Assembly: GCA_947382625.1 (NCBI GenBank)
Contig: CANDAG010000004.1
Span: forward strand, 1 to 64,000
From: an uncultured Lachnospiraceae bacterium
GTDB lineage: Bacteria; Bacillota; Clostridia; Lachnospirales; Lachnospiraceae
Reading direction: 5' to 3'
Length of the DNA: 64,000 nucleotides
This document shows positions 25,376-34,193 of this stretch, piece by piece; the stretch's first letter is position 1; each line of letters opens with the position of its first letter. The position numbers were made by a program, and so were the translations under genes. The notes below the pieces were generated by a model. It worked only from the letters and a program-made list of their open reading frames with translations, was not told the origin of the DNA and made no database searches.

Positions 25376-27577
25376 GTGGCAGAGAAACACGGAAATTTAT
25401 CTATCAACAGTGAAAACATATTCCCGATCATCAAAAAGTGGCTGTATTCAGACCATGACATCTTTTTCAGGGAATTGATATCCAACGGATGCGACGCCAT
25501 CACCAAGCTCAAGAAGCTGGATATGATGGGCGAGTATTCTTTACCCGAGGGCTACAAGGGCAAGATCCAGGTACTGGTCAGCCCTGAGGAGAAGACCCTT
25601 AAGTTTATCGATAACGGTATCGGAATGACGGCGGATGAGGTGGAGGAGTATATTAACCAGATCGCCTTTTCCGGGGCAACGGATTTTATTGCAAAGTATA
25701 AGGACAAGACCAATGAAGACCAGATCATCGGCCATTTCGGTTTAGGCTTTTACTCAGCGTTTATGGTAGCGGACGAGGTGCATATCGATACCCTTTCCTG
25801 GCAGCCGGATGCTAAGCCCGTACATTGGGAGTGCGATGGCGGCACGGAATTTGATATGAAGGAAGGGGACAGGACAGAGGTCGGTACTACCATTACCCTT
25901 TTTGTAAATGAAGATGTGCTGGAGTTCTGCAATGAATATAAGGCAAGAGAAGTGATCAAAAAATATTGTTCCTTCATGCCTATGGAAATTTATCTTTCCA
26001 AAGAAAACACCACGGATACCCAGACCATTGATGCGGATGAGAAGTTAGATACCGACACGGTGGTTGAGGAGATCAAACCGGAGAAGGAAGAGGACAAATT
26101 AAGATATAAGATCATCAGACGTCCCGAGCTGTTGAATGAGACCGCGCCTCTCTGGACTAAGCATCCTAATGACTGTACCAGAGAAGAATATCTTGAATTT
26201 TACCGCAAGGTATTCCAGGATTACAAGGAGCCTTTGTTCTGGATCCACCTGAATATGGATTATCCCTTTAATCTGAAGGGAATTCTGTATTTCCCCAAGA
26301 TCAATATGGAATACGAGTCCATTGAAGGAGTGATCAAGCTTTACAATAATCAGGTATTTATCGCAGATAATATCAAGGAGGTTATTCCTGAATTCCTGAT
26401 GCTGCTTAAGGGTGTGATTGACTGTCCGGATCTGCCGCTGAATGTATCCAGAAGCGCCCTTCAGAATGACGGTTTTGTGAGAAAGATTTCAGACTATATC
26501 AGCAAAAAGGTTGCGGATAAGCTTTCCGGCATGTGCAAGACCGAAAAAGAAGAATATGACAAATATTGGGATGACATCAGTCCCTTCATTAAGTTTGGCT
26601 GCTTAAAGGATGACAAGTTCTGTGAGAAGATGACAGATTATATCCTCTTTAAGAACTTAGAGGGCAAATATCTGACCCTTCCTGAATGTCTGGAGGTCAA
26701 TAAGAGCGACCCGGATGAAGCCGGTGAAGAAAATACGGAAGGAGCTTCTGAGAATGCTTCCGAAAACGAAGGAACCGGAGAGGCTGAGGCCGAAAGTCCG
26801 GCACCGGAGGTAGTGGACGCAGACGGGAATGTGGTAAGCGGAGAAGAAACGGACGCAGAAGAAGGTGCAGAAGCAGATTCCGAGGATACTTCCGAAAAAG
26901 CAGAAGTGATCGATGCAGACGGAAACGTGGTAAATGCAGAGGATGATGACGAGGAAGAAAAGAAGGAGAAGGTCATCTACTATGTAACAGACGAGAAGCA
27001 GCAGGGACAGTATATCCAGATGTTCAAGGCTGCCAAGATGGATGCCGTTATCCTGACTCACAATATCGATCAGCCCTTTATTTCCCAGCTGGAGTCCAAA
27101 AATGAGGGCATTAAGTTCCAGAGGATCGATGCGGACTTAACAGATACCTTTAAGGCAAAGACCAGCAAGAAGACTGAGAAGGAGTTGGAAGCAGCAGCTG
27201 AGGCTGTGGGCAAGGTGATGAAGAAGGTCTTAAAGAAGGACAAGATCACCATCAAGGTGGAGAAGCTCAAGAACAAGAAGATCTCTTCCATGATCACCCT
27301 TTCCGAGGAAAGCAGAAGGATGCAGGACATGATGAAGATGTACTCCATGCCCGGAATGGATATGGGGGGCTTTGGCAAGGAAGGCGAGACCCTGATCTTA
27401 AATGCCAACCATCCGCTGGTACAGTATGTGATGGATCACACAGAGGACAAGAACACCAACATGATCTGCGAGCAGCTCTATGATCTGGCGCTTCTGCAGC
27501 ATTCTCCGTTAGAGCCGGAGGCAATGAGCAAGTTCGTGGCCAGAAGCAATGATATTATGATGCTTTTGACGAAATAG
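25376..27577 (+). CDS. htpG: Molecular chaperone HtpG (Hsp90) with acidic insertion
   Basis: A 733-residue Hsp90: N-terminal GHKL ATPase motifs (FFRELISNGCDA, DNGIGM, GHFGLGFYS), middle domain (RGV-like region, PLNVSRSALQ) and a C-terminal dimerisation region. About residues 441-530 form a very acidic Ser/Glu/Asp/Ala-rich insert with two copies of DADGNVV, not found in model HtpG proteins. I chose GTG 25376 because AAGGAG lies 8 bases upstream and the promoter -10 ends at 25308. An earlier in-frame start at 25262 would lie inside the CIRCE operator. Heat-shock control by HrcA is expected. Confidence 0.93.
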   Translation: MAEKHGNLSINSENIFPIIKKWLYSDHDIFFRELISNGCDAITKLKKLDMMGEYSLPEGYKGKIQVLVSPEEKTLKFIDNGIGMTADEVEEYINQIAFSGATDFIAKYKDKTNEDQIIGHFGLGFYSAFMVADEVHIDTLSWQPDAKPVHWECDGGTEFDMKEGDRTEVGTTITLFVNEDVLEFCNEYKAREVIKKYCSFMPMEIYLSKENTTDTQTIDADEKLDTDTVVEEIKPEKEEDKLRYKIIRRPELLNETAPLWTKHPNDCTREEYLEFYRKVFQDYKEPLFWIHLNMDYPFNLKGILYFPKINMEYESIEGVIKLYNNQVFIADNIKEVIPEFLMLLKGVIDCPDLPLNVSRSALQNDGFVRKISDYISKKVADKLSGMCKTEKEEYDKYWDDISPFIKFGCLKDDKFCEKMTDYILFKNLEGKYLTLPECLEVNKSDPDEAGEENTEGASENASENEGTGEAEAESPAPEVVDADGNVVSGEETDAEEGAEADSEDTSEKAEVIDADGNVVNAEDDDEEEKKEKVIYYVTDEKQQGQYIQMFKAAKMDAVILTHNIDQPFISQLESKNEGIKFQRIDADLTDTFKAKTSKKTEKELEAAAEAVGKVMKKVLKKDKITIKVEKLKNKKISSMITLSEESRRMQDMMKMYSMPGMDMGGFGKEGETLILNANHPLVQYVMDHTEDKNTNMICEQLYDLALLQHSPLEPEAMSKFVARSNDIMMLLTK

Positions 27578-27633
27578 CACGGTACAGTGGTTTGCCTGTC
27601 AGGGAAACCGAAGGAACAAAAATATAGAAGAGG

Positions 27634-27669
27634 AAAAGCCCCGGCGCTGTAAATGGCTCTGGGGCTTTT
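27634..27669. terminator. Bidirectional terminator after htpG
   Basis: AAAAGCCCC pairs with GGGGCTTTT around an 18-base loop, flanked by A and T runs suited to both strands. Confidence 0.8.
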
Positions 27670-27717
27670 ACTGTAATTTGGCGGTGGTCACATATTCCTG
27701 TATGCAGGTGATGAACA

Positions 27718-28554
27718 TCAGGGGAGAGAGTACGGATCGGCTTTCTTTTTGCACCCCACCGTGATCATTGTGATATAATCATCCTGGCCTTTCAGGGCCA
27801 TCTCATTGAGCCCTTCTTCGTAAGCATAGCCATATAGTTCCAGACAGTTTCTTTCCGCATAAGCACAGAGGGTGCGGTATACGTCCTCGAGTCTTTCCCA
27901 TTCCCCGATACAGAAGGTCCGCAGATAAGTTCCGGCAGGCATTAACGTGTCATAAATTTCCATATCCTGTCTGCCATAGGCAAAAAAGCAGTCATAATTA
28001 CTGTGGTCACCTTGTAAGATATTTTCTGACAAAATCCGGCTTCCAAAATTATCGTAGAGACCAAAGGCTGATTTCAGCCGAAGGGAAAAGTCTGCGGCAA
28101 CTGCAAAGTCATCATCGTCATAAGCGCCTGTAATGGGAGCACTGAGCAGAATTTTCTGTTCGGGCAGCGTAACCGCTTCTATTTTTCCATGTTCGGCTGT
28201 AAGGCTAAGGGACAGCTTTTCTGATTTTTTTTCCAGAAAGGATTTTGTGTTTAACAGTTCCTGGATTGATTGATCTATTACGGCTTTCTTTTCGGAAATC
28301 AGATCAGAAAAAGAATCGTCAGAAGGGTTTTTCTGATAACGGATGATCTCTTCAATGGATAAACCGATCTTTCGGAATGCTATGATCATTTCCAGCTGCA
28401 CTGTCTGGAAACAGGTGTAATACCGGTAGCCGTTTTCTTCTTTAAATGCAGGGGAAAATAAGCCGATTTCATCATAATAGTGCAGGGTGCGTTTATTGAT
28501 CCCGGTGAGCTTCGCAAATTGTCCTGTGGTATATAAATAATTTTTATTTTTCAT
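27718..28554 (-). CDS. MerR-family regulator with GyrI-like effector domain
   Basis: A 278-residue protein: N-terminal MerR helix-turn-helix (YTTGQFAKLTGINKRTLHYY), dimerisation coiled coil (about 85-125) and a C-terminal effector-binding GyrI-like domain. Such regulators often respond to multiple drugs. It follows the TetR gene on the same strand. Confidence 0.82.
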   Translation of the reverse strand: MKNKNYLYTTGQFAKLTGINKRTLHYYDEIGLFSPAFKEENGYRYYTCFQTVQLEMIIAFRKIGLSIEEIIRYQKNPSDDSFSDLISEKKAVIDQSIQELLNTKSFLEKKSEKLSLSLTAEHGKIEAVTLPEQKILLSAPITGAYDDDDFAVAADFSLRLKSAFGLYDNFGSRILSENILQGDHSNYDCFFAYGRQDMEIYDTLMPAGTYLRTFCIGEWERLEDVYRTLCAYAERNCLELYGYAYEEGLNEMALKGQDDYITMITVGCKKKADPYSLP

Positions 28555-28631
28555 AAAAGCCTCTTAACTTTACAGTTATAGTATAGATCACATTTAGGTG
28601 AAGGCATATGGATGGTACGCCTGTTTCCCGA

Positions 28632-29168
28632 TTACCTCCACATAGGCTGCAACAGCTTTACCATATTGCTGATGGTTTCGGTCAAAAGCTCCGGAGACAG
28701 GGTCTGGTTATTGAGATAGGCGTGATAGCCGCCCTGGATACAGTAGGAGAGCAGGATGTTTTTTTCTGGATCTGCTTCGTAGGCGGGATATAGCCGGAAG
28801 ATGGCTTTTTTGAGTTCACGCTCCAGCTTATCCGCCATCCGGCTGCGCTCCTTGCCGGAGAAAAGGGTATTGATGATAGCACTGTGGGACATAAAAGCCA
28901 GACATAGCTCCCTGGTAAAAATGTCAGGATTTTTCATGGAATCCTCATGGGTAAGGGAGATGCCCCGCAGCATGGAAAGAATGGTTTCTGTTTCCAGGGC
29001 ATCGGAAAGCCGGTAAATATCCTCATAGTGGGAATAAAAGGTGGACTTGTTGATACAGGCTAAGGCGCACAGCTCCCGGACAGAAATTTTTTCCAGAGGC
29101 TTTTTGGAACGCAGCTCCATAAACGCGTTTTTGATTGCTTTTTCGGTTTTCTCGATTCTCAGATCCAT
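28632..29168 (-). CDS. TetR/AcrR-family regulator
   Basis: A 178-residue protein with an N-terminal TetR helix-turn-helix (ISVRELCALACINKSTFYSHY) and an all-helical ligand domain resembling the TetR C-terminal type common in Firmicutes. It is divergent from the secreted protein at 29257 and upstream of the MerR gene; target unknown. Confidence 0.82.
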   Translation of the reverse strand: MDLRIEKTEKAIKNAFMELRSKKPLEKISVRELCALACINKSTFYSHYEDIYRLSDALETETILSMLRGISLTHEDSMKNPDIFTRELCLAFMSHSAIINTLFSGKERSRMADKLERELKKAIFRLYPAYEADPEKNILLSYCIQGGYHAYLNNQTLSPELLTETISNMVKLLQPMWR

Positions 29169-29256
29169 GGCAAATCTCCCGGTTTTTTATTATCAGGTAT
29201 GGAAAAAGTTTTCAGATAGAGATATTATACTTCCAGAGGAAAGGAACTACAAGCTT

Positions 29257-29940
29257 ATGGGAAACATTATAACAATAGCAATCGGTCTGACCATGGCCTT
29301 TGTCTCTATAAAAGCCGCCGCCCCGGCTTCTTTTGAGACCGTTGCCGCGCAAATCCCTCCCGTGAAGGAGTGCCGGTGTGAGTATCCGTGGCAGCATGCT
29401 TACGCAGAATATATCAATGATCAGATCTGTTATTCAGGACTTTATATTGGCGATGTTAATGGGGATGAAATCCCGGAGGCGGTGATCGACGTCAATACGT
29501 TGGGAAGTACCATTGTGCTCTATTACACGGAAAGCGGCATGCAGGTACTTAATCTTGAAACGGTATCGGCCTGGGGAAGTGTGACCTATATTCCCTCTAC
29601 CGGACAATTCCTGTACAGTCCTTTTTACGGTCATACCACAGGTACTTGGGGATATGAGGAATACTATCTTTATGACTGGACGAGAACAGAGTATGTTCAG
29701 ACCTTCTCCATGCTCCGTGACAGCGGTTATTACTGGGATGAGGAGCATTACGAATATGGAGAGAGTTGTATCAACGGAGATCCAACTGACAATGAAAGCT
29801 TTGAGGAAAAGCTCAGGGAGATCGAAAAGTTAAGGGATGAAAACAGTGGGAGCCTTCCTTTCTGGTATTTAGAGGAAGAGGCTTTTGAAAATAAGGTGAA
29901 AGAGCTTTTGCCGTGCTTTCAAATGCTGAATTTGGATTAA
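29257..29940 (+). CDS. Secreted hypothetical protein with calcium-loop-like motif
   Basis: A 227-residue protein with a hydrophobic N-terminal signal (IITIAIGLTMAFVSIKAAAP) and a GDVNGDEIPEAVID loop that resembles calcium-binding repeats seen in dockerin or FG-GAP-type proteins. It is rich in Tyr and Trp. I chose ATG 29257, which follows AGAGGAAAGGAAC; longer in-frame starts run into the antisense TetR gene. Function unknown. Confidence 0.6.
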   Translation: MGNIITIAIGLTMAFVSIKAAAPASFETVAAQIPPVKECRCEYPWQHAYAEYINDQICYSGLYIGDVNGDEIPEAVIDVNTLGSTIVLYYTESGMQVLNLETVSAWGSVTYIPSTGQFLYSPFYGHTTGTWGYEEYYLYDWTRTEYVQTFSMLRDSGYYWDEEHYEYGESCINGDPTDNESFEEKLREIEKLRDENSGSLPFWYLEEEAFENKVKELLPCFQMLNLD

Positions 29941-30156
29941 CCGAAGGAATGCAGTAATTTTTGCCCTTTGCGTATTCGTTGAAAATATGGCGAATATATC
30001 GTTACCGACATTTTTCCCAAAAAGTTGTTTAACCGCCAATTCCTCCAGAATGTCGGTGGACATCAGAGCTTCTGAAGAATAAAATTAAAATAACAAATTA
30101 AGCAACTGCTGTCTGTTTTCTCGTAGCTTAAATGTATTTTATAAAAGGAGGAAGCC
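29941..30156. other. Intergenic stretch without recognised features
   Basis: AT-rich spacer before glgB. No clear promoter or hairpin was identified apart from the glgB ribosome site AAAGGAGGAAGCC at its right end. Confidence 0.4.
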
Positions 30157-31944
30157 ATGGACTTTTACGGATTTTACACAGGAAAAATATTTGACGCTTA
30201 TAAGTATTTGGGAGCCCACATGGATGGGCAGGGAGTTACTTTCCGCACCTTTGCTCCCAGCGCGGAGAGGGTTTCTCTGATCGGGGAATTTAACGGCTGG
30301 CAGGAACAGCCCATGAATAAAGCCTATGACGGCAATTTCTGGGAGTGCCATGTGGAGAATGCAAAGGCAGGAGAAATGTACAAGTACCGTATTTACAGGA
30401 GAGACGGGCAGTGCCGGGATCACTGCGATCCTTATGGATTTGGCGCGGAGCTTCGTCCCAACACGGCGTCCTTTATTCGGGATATGGACAAGTATGTGTT
30501 TTCGGATGAAGCCTGGATGCAGGCTCGGAGCGATTGCAGAAACAAACCGTTAAATATTTATGAGGCGCATCTGGGATCTTTCCGTAAGCCTGGTGAGGAG
30601 GCGGACGCCTGGTACAGCTATGAGGAGCTGGGAGAAATTTTGATTCCTTATTTGAAGGAAAAAGGATATAATTATCTGGAAGTGATGCCCTTAAATGAAT
30701 ACCCCAGCGATGAGTCATGGGGATATCAGGGAACCGGCTTTTTCAGTCCCACGGCCAGATATGGGACTGCTGATCAGCTGAAAGTCTTTGTGGATAAGTG
30801 CCATCAAAACGGAATCGGCGTGATCATGGATTTTGTTCCGGTGCATTTTGCGGTGGATGATTACGCCCTGGCGCAATATGACGGCACAGCGTTATATGAG
30901 TACCCCAACTCTGCGGTAGGCGTCAGTGAATGGGGGAGCTGCAATTTCATGCATTCCCGGGGAGAGGTGCGGAGCTTTCTGCAGTCTGCAGCAAATTACT
31001 GGCTGACGGAATATCATATGGACGGTTTGCGCATGGATGCCATCAGCCGTGCAATCTACTGGCAGGGAAGCCCGGAACGGGGCGTGAATATGAATGCGGT
31101 GGATTTTTTAAAGTATATGAATCAGGGATTGAAGCGTCTCCATCCCACAGCAATCCTTGCAGCGGAGGATTCCACTTCTTATCCCGGCGTCACAAAGGCA
31201 GTGTCAGAGGGAGGACTCGGGTTTGACTACAAGTGGGATATGGGGTGGATGAACGATACCCTGAATTATTTCCGCATGGCGCCGGAATACCGGAGCAGGA
31301 ATTACCACAAGCTGACCTTTTCCATGATGTATTATTACGATGACAGATTCATTCTTCCCCTGTCCCATGACGAGGTGGTTCATGGGAAGGCAACGATCCT
31401 GCAGAAAATGAGTGGCCAATATGAGGAAAAGTTTCCTCAGGCAAGGGCTTTTTACATGTACATGTATGCCCACCCCGGCAAAAAGCTGAATTTCATGGGA
31501 AATGAGATCGGTCAGTTTCGGGAATGGGATGAAAAGCGGGAGCAGGACTGGAATCTGCTGGATTACCCCATTCACCAGTCATTCCTTCGCTTTATGGAGG
31601 ACTTGAACGGGATTTACAGGGATCATCCGGCTCTTTATGAGAAGGACTATGAAACCGAGGGCTTCCGGTGGCTGGACTGCCATCAGGAGGAAAAATGTAT
31701 CTATGCCTTTGAACGGGTAAGCCGTAAGGAGCGGATTGCGGCGGTATTTAATTTTTCGGACAGGGAGCAGAAGGAATATTTGCTGACGGTTCCAGGAGCA
31801 AAGGCCTTACAGCCATTGCTTTTGAGTGAATGGAAGGTTTACGGTGGCGGGGAGCAAAATAGCAGCAAAAAGCTGCAGGGAACAGAGGGAAGGTTTTTGC
31901 TTTCTCTGCAGCCTTATTCTGCCAGGTATTATCTGGTAGAGTGA
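30157..31944 (+). CDS. glgB: 1,4-alpha-glucan branching enzyme
   Basis: A 595-residue GH13 enzyme with an N-terminal CBM48 domain (about 20-105) and the catalytic triad Asp294 (DGLRMDAIS), Glu337 (AAEDST) and Asp405 (LSHDEVVHG). It makes alpha-1,6 branches in glycogen. It is shorter at the N-terminus than E. coli GlgB and is not next to other glycogen genes. ATG 30157 follows AAAGGAGGAAGCC. Confidence 0.9.
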   Translation: MDFYGFYTGKIFDAYKYLGAHMDGQGVTFRTFAPSAERVSLIGEFNGWQEQPMNKAYDGNFWECHVENAKAGEMYKYRIYRRDGQCRDHCDPYGFGAELRPNTASFIRDMDKYVFSDEAWMQARSDCRNKPLNIYEAHLGSFRKPGEEADAWYSYEELGEILIPYLKEKGYNYLEVMPLNEYPSDESWGYQGTGFFSPTARYGTADQLKVFVDKCHQNGIGVIMDFVPVHFAVDDYALAQYDGTALYEYPNSAVGVSEWGSCNFMHSRGEVRSFLQSAANYWLTEYHMDGLRMDAISRAIYWQGSPERGVNMNAVDFLKYMNQGLKRLHPTAILAAEDSTSYPGVTKAVSEGGLGFDYKWDMGWMNDTLNYFRMAPEYRSRNYHKLTFSMMYYYDDRFILPLSHDEVVHGKATILQKMSGQYEEKFPQARAFYMYMYAHPGKKLNFMGNEIGQFREWDEKREQDWNLLDYPIHQSFLRFMEDLNGIYRDHPALYEKDYETEGFRWLDCHQEEKCIYAFERVSRKERIAAVFNFSDREQKEYLLTVPGAKALQPLLLSEWKVYGGGEQNSSKKLQGTEGRFLLSLQPYSARYYLVE

Positions 31945-32023
31945 AAAATTTTTCGGGTTTATGTTTGCGCGGTATCTGAAAGCATGAATGTGAAAGAGCA
32001 GGGCAGAAATGAGGTGATTGCTT

Positions 32024-32953
32024 ATGAAGAATAAGGATGAACAAAATATAATTCTTGTGATAGGAAGCTTAAATATGGATCTGGTGGCGGAGGTTGACCA
32101 CATACCAGCCGTAGGTGAGACCATTTTAAGCGATAGCTTCACAACGGTACCCGGGGGAAAAGGAGCCAATCAGGCCTGTGCGGCAGGAAGGGTTGCCGGG
32201 GGATGTTCCTTTATCGGGGCTATAGGAAATGACGGATACGGAAAAATTTTGCAGGAAAGCCTGCAAAATTTTCAGGTGGATACCAAAGGCCTGGTGGTGA
32301 AGCAGGGGAAAGCGTCGGGTATGGCTGTGGTTATGGTAAACAAAGAGGGAAACAACAGCATTGTGGTGATACCTGGAGCCAATGGGGCTCTTACACCGGA
32401 GGACATTGCCAGCCATCAGAAGCTGATCGAAGAGTGTGAGATCCTGGTAATGCAGCTTGAAATTCCATTGGAGACTGTGCTTTACGCTGCAAAGCTGGCA
32501 AAATCCATGGGAAAGACAGTGTTGCTTGACCCGGCTCCTGTGCCGGAGGCTTTTCCTGAAGAGCTGTATCGGTACATAGATCTCATTAAGCCCAATGAAA
32601 CGGAGCTGGAGCGGCTTACCGGCCTGGGGACGCAGGGAGAAGACTATATTTCAGGGGCGGCCTTTTTGCGGCAAAAGGGTGTTAAGAATGTATTGGTTAC
32701 TCTGGGGGAAAAGGGCGCTTACTTTGATTCGGAGACAGAAGGAAAGGGTTTTGTTGCTGCCTGTCCGGTAGAGGCAGTGGACACCACGGCAGCAGGAGAC
32801 GCCTTTACCGCAGCAGTTGCGGCAAAGCTTAGTGAGGGAGCATGCCTTCGGGAGGCGGCGGAGTTTGCATCAAGGGTTTCCTCTATTGTGGTCACAAGGA
32901 AAGGGGCACAGTCGTCCATTCCGACCAGAGAGGAGTTAATATTTTCCTTATAA
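32024..32953 (+). CDS. rbsK: Ribokinase
   Basis: A 309-residue PfkB-family sugar kinase: N-terminal GSLNMDLV, substrate motif PGGKGANQA, and the C-terminal DTTAAGDAF signature with the catalytic Asp. It should phosphorylate D-ribose to ribose-5-phosphate, though other pentoses are possible. I chose ATG 32024 after GAGGTGA; a TTG two codons earlier is less likely. It lies alone, with no rbs transporter genes nearby. Confidence 0.85.
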   Translation: MKNKDEQNIILVIGSLNMDLVAEVDHIPAVGETILSDSFTTVPGGKGANQACAAGRVAGGCSFIGAIGNDGYGKILQESLQNFQVDTKGLVVKQGKASGMAVVMVNKEGNNSIVVIPGANGALTPEDIASHQKLIEECEILVMQLEIPLETVLYAAKLAKSMGKTVLLDPAPVPEAFPEELYRYIDLIKPNETELERLTGLGTQGEDYISGAAFLRQKGVKNVLVTLGEKGAYFDSETEGKGFVAACPVEAVDTTAAGDAFTAAVAAKLSEGACLREAAEFASRVSSIVVTRKGAQSSIPTREELIFSL

Positions 32954-33019
32954 CTGCTTTATAAAATATGAAGGAAGTGAACACAGTTTTGTCACACTTT
33001 AACCCTATGATAAAGACAA

Positions 33020-33042
33020 CAGCTCAGCCGGAGGCTGAACTG
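33020..33042 (+). other. Leader hairpin upstream of acidic lipoprotein gene
   Basis: CAGCTCAGCC pairs with GGCTGAACTG around GGA, with one mismatch. It may affect mRNA stability or translation of the small lipoprotein. Confidence 0.4.
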
Positions 33043-33083
33043 CTACAGTCGAAAGACAAGTACTTATTATAGGAGGAGAAGTT

Positions 33084-33476
33084 ATGAAGAAAAAAATTGT
33101 AATGCTATTGACAGGTGTGGCAGTATGTTCACTTTTGATGATGGGCTGCCAGGGTAAGGAGGAAGCTGCTCCCACAGATGGCGTGCAGACGGAAGGAGCG
33201 GATTCTGCAGGCGATGTGGCTGAGCCCGAGGCAGAGCCGATCCCCGAGGCAACCACAGCTCCGGATGAGGCAGGGGCCGAAACAGAGTCCGGGGAAGAAG
33301 CCGATCCTGAGGCAACTGCCGAGCCCGAGGCAGAGAATCCGGAAACAGAGGCTGACGGAGAAGGAACAGAAGCAGACGCTGACGGAAAAGAGGATGGGAC
33401 AGATACGTCCGCTGAGAATGCTGAAGGCGGAGAAACAGAAGATGCTTCCGAAGGAGAGGAAAAGGAAGCAGAATAA
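33084..33476 (+). CDS. Small acidic low-complexity lipoprotein
   Basis: A 130-residue protein: a lipoprotein signal ending MMGCQG (Cys22), then about 105 residues made almost only of Glu, Ala, Asp, Thr, Gly and Pro. There is no recognisable domain. ATG 33084 follows AGGAGGAGAAGTT. It may be a surface spacer or a charged cell-envelope protein; function is unknown. Confidence 0.7.
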   Translation: MKKKIVMLLTGVAVCSLLMMGCQGKEEAAPTDGVQTEGADSAGDVAEPEAEPIPEATTAPDEAGAETESGEEADPEATAEPEAENPETEADGEGTEADADGKEDGTDTSAENAEGGETEDASEGEEKEAE

Positions 33477-33485
33477 TACAGGCCA

Positions 33486-33520
33486 GTAAACGTCATAAAG
33501 AAAGGATTTATGACGTTTAC
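33486..33520. terminator. Bidirectional terminator
   Basis: A 14-bp perfect stem (GTAAACGTCATAAA with its reverse complement) around a 7-base loop, between convergent genes. Confidence 0.75.
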
Positions 33521-33526
33521 TATATA

Positions 33527-34063
33527 CTAAAGCACATACTCCATCTGCACGTCACAGGGCTCCTTTTCGGCCAGAATCCGGTTGATCTCCAGGGCTTCCA
33601 CGCAGCCAAGCCGGTAGTAGGCCGCCATGGAGTCCTTTGCGGAATGGGCGGAGATGTAGAGCTTTTGGGCTCCGGCTTCTTTTGCACCCTGACAGGCCAT
33701 TCGGAACAGCTCTTTACCAATGCCCATTTGCCGGAATGGCTCTGAGACATAAAATAATGACAGATCCATGTACTGCTCCCGGCTGCCAAAAAGGGCGGCG
33801 GCGAGTACTGCAAACCCTACAATTTCGCCATCACAAAGGGCACCGTAAGCAAGGCCGCCTTTTTGAAGCTCTTCTAAAATTTCTTTCGCCGTTTCTCTGC
33901 GTTCCCCAAGATCCCAATCTTCAATATAAGTAACAGGAAGAAGGGTCAAAGCGCCGTTTACCCGCCGCCAGCACTCCTTCACATCCTGTCGGCGGACGAA
34001 GTTGTCCAGTGAATGAAGATAGAAGTTTTGGTCGGTTAAGGCGTGATAGATGATCGATCTCAT
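33527..34063 (-). CDS. GNAT-family N-acetyltransferase
   Basis: A 178-residue protein with the GNAT core: beta strands around GEIVGFAVLA, the acetyl-CoA-binding motif QMGIGKELFRMA, and a C-terminal AYYRLGCVEA segment. Acceptor unknown. It is downstream of the GH32 gene on the same strand, with REP-like hairpins between them. Confidence 0.8.
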   Translation of the reverse strand: MRSIIYHALTDQNFYLHSLDNFVRRQDVKECWRRVNGALTLLPVTYIEDWDLGERRETAKEILEELQKGGLAYGALCDGEIVGFAVLAAALFGSREQYMDLSLFYVSEPFRQMGIGKELFRMACQGAKEAGAQKLYISAHSAKDSMAAYYRLGCVEALEINRILAEKEPCDVQMEYVL

Positions 34064-34086
34064 AATAGAATTCCTTTGCTGTTAAC

Positions 34087-34187
34087 GGGGCCGCCATAGG
34101 CGGCAGCCCCCTTGATCAACGGATGTCGGCGAAGCCTGGCATCCGTTGATTGATATATGGATGCCTTGTAAAGCCTGGCAGCCATAT
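34087..34187. repeat. Three consecutive intergenic hairpins (REP-like family)
   Basis: Hairpin one: GGGGCCGCC...GGCGGCAGCCCC (34087-34110). Hairpin two: ATCAACGGATG pairs with CATCCGTTGAT (34115-34150) with a GCGAAGCCTGG loop. Hairpin three: ATATGGATGCC...GGCAGCCATAT (34154-34187), loop containing AAAGCCT. The last two share the AAGCCTGGCA core with other copies in the window. Confidence 0.75.
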
Positions 34188-34193
34188 GAATAT

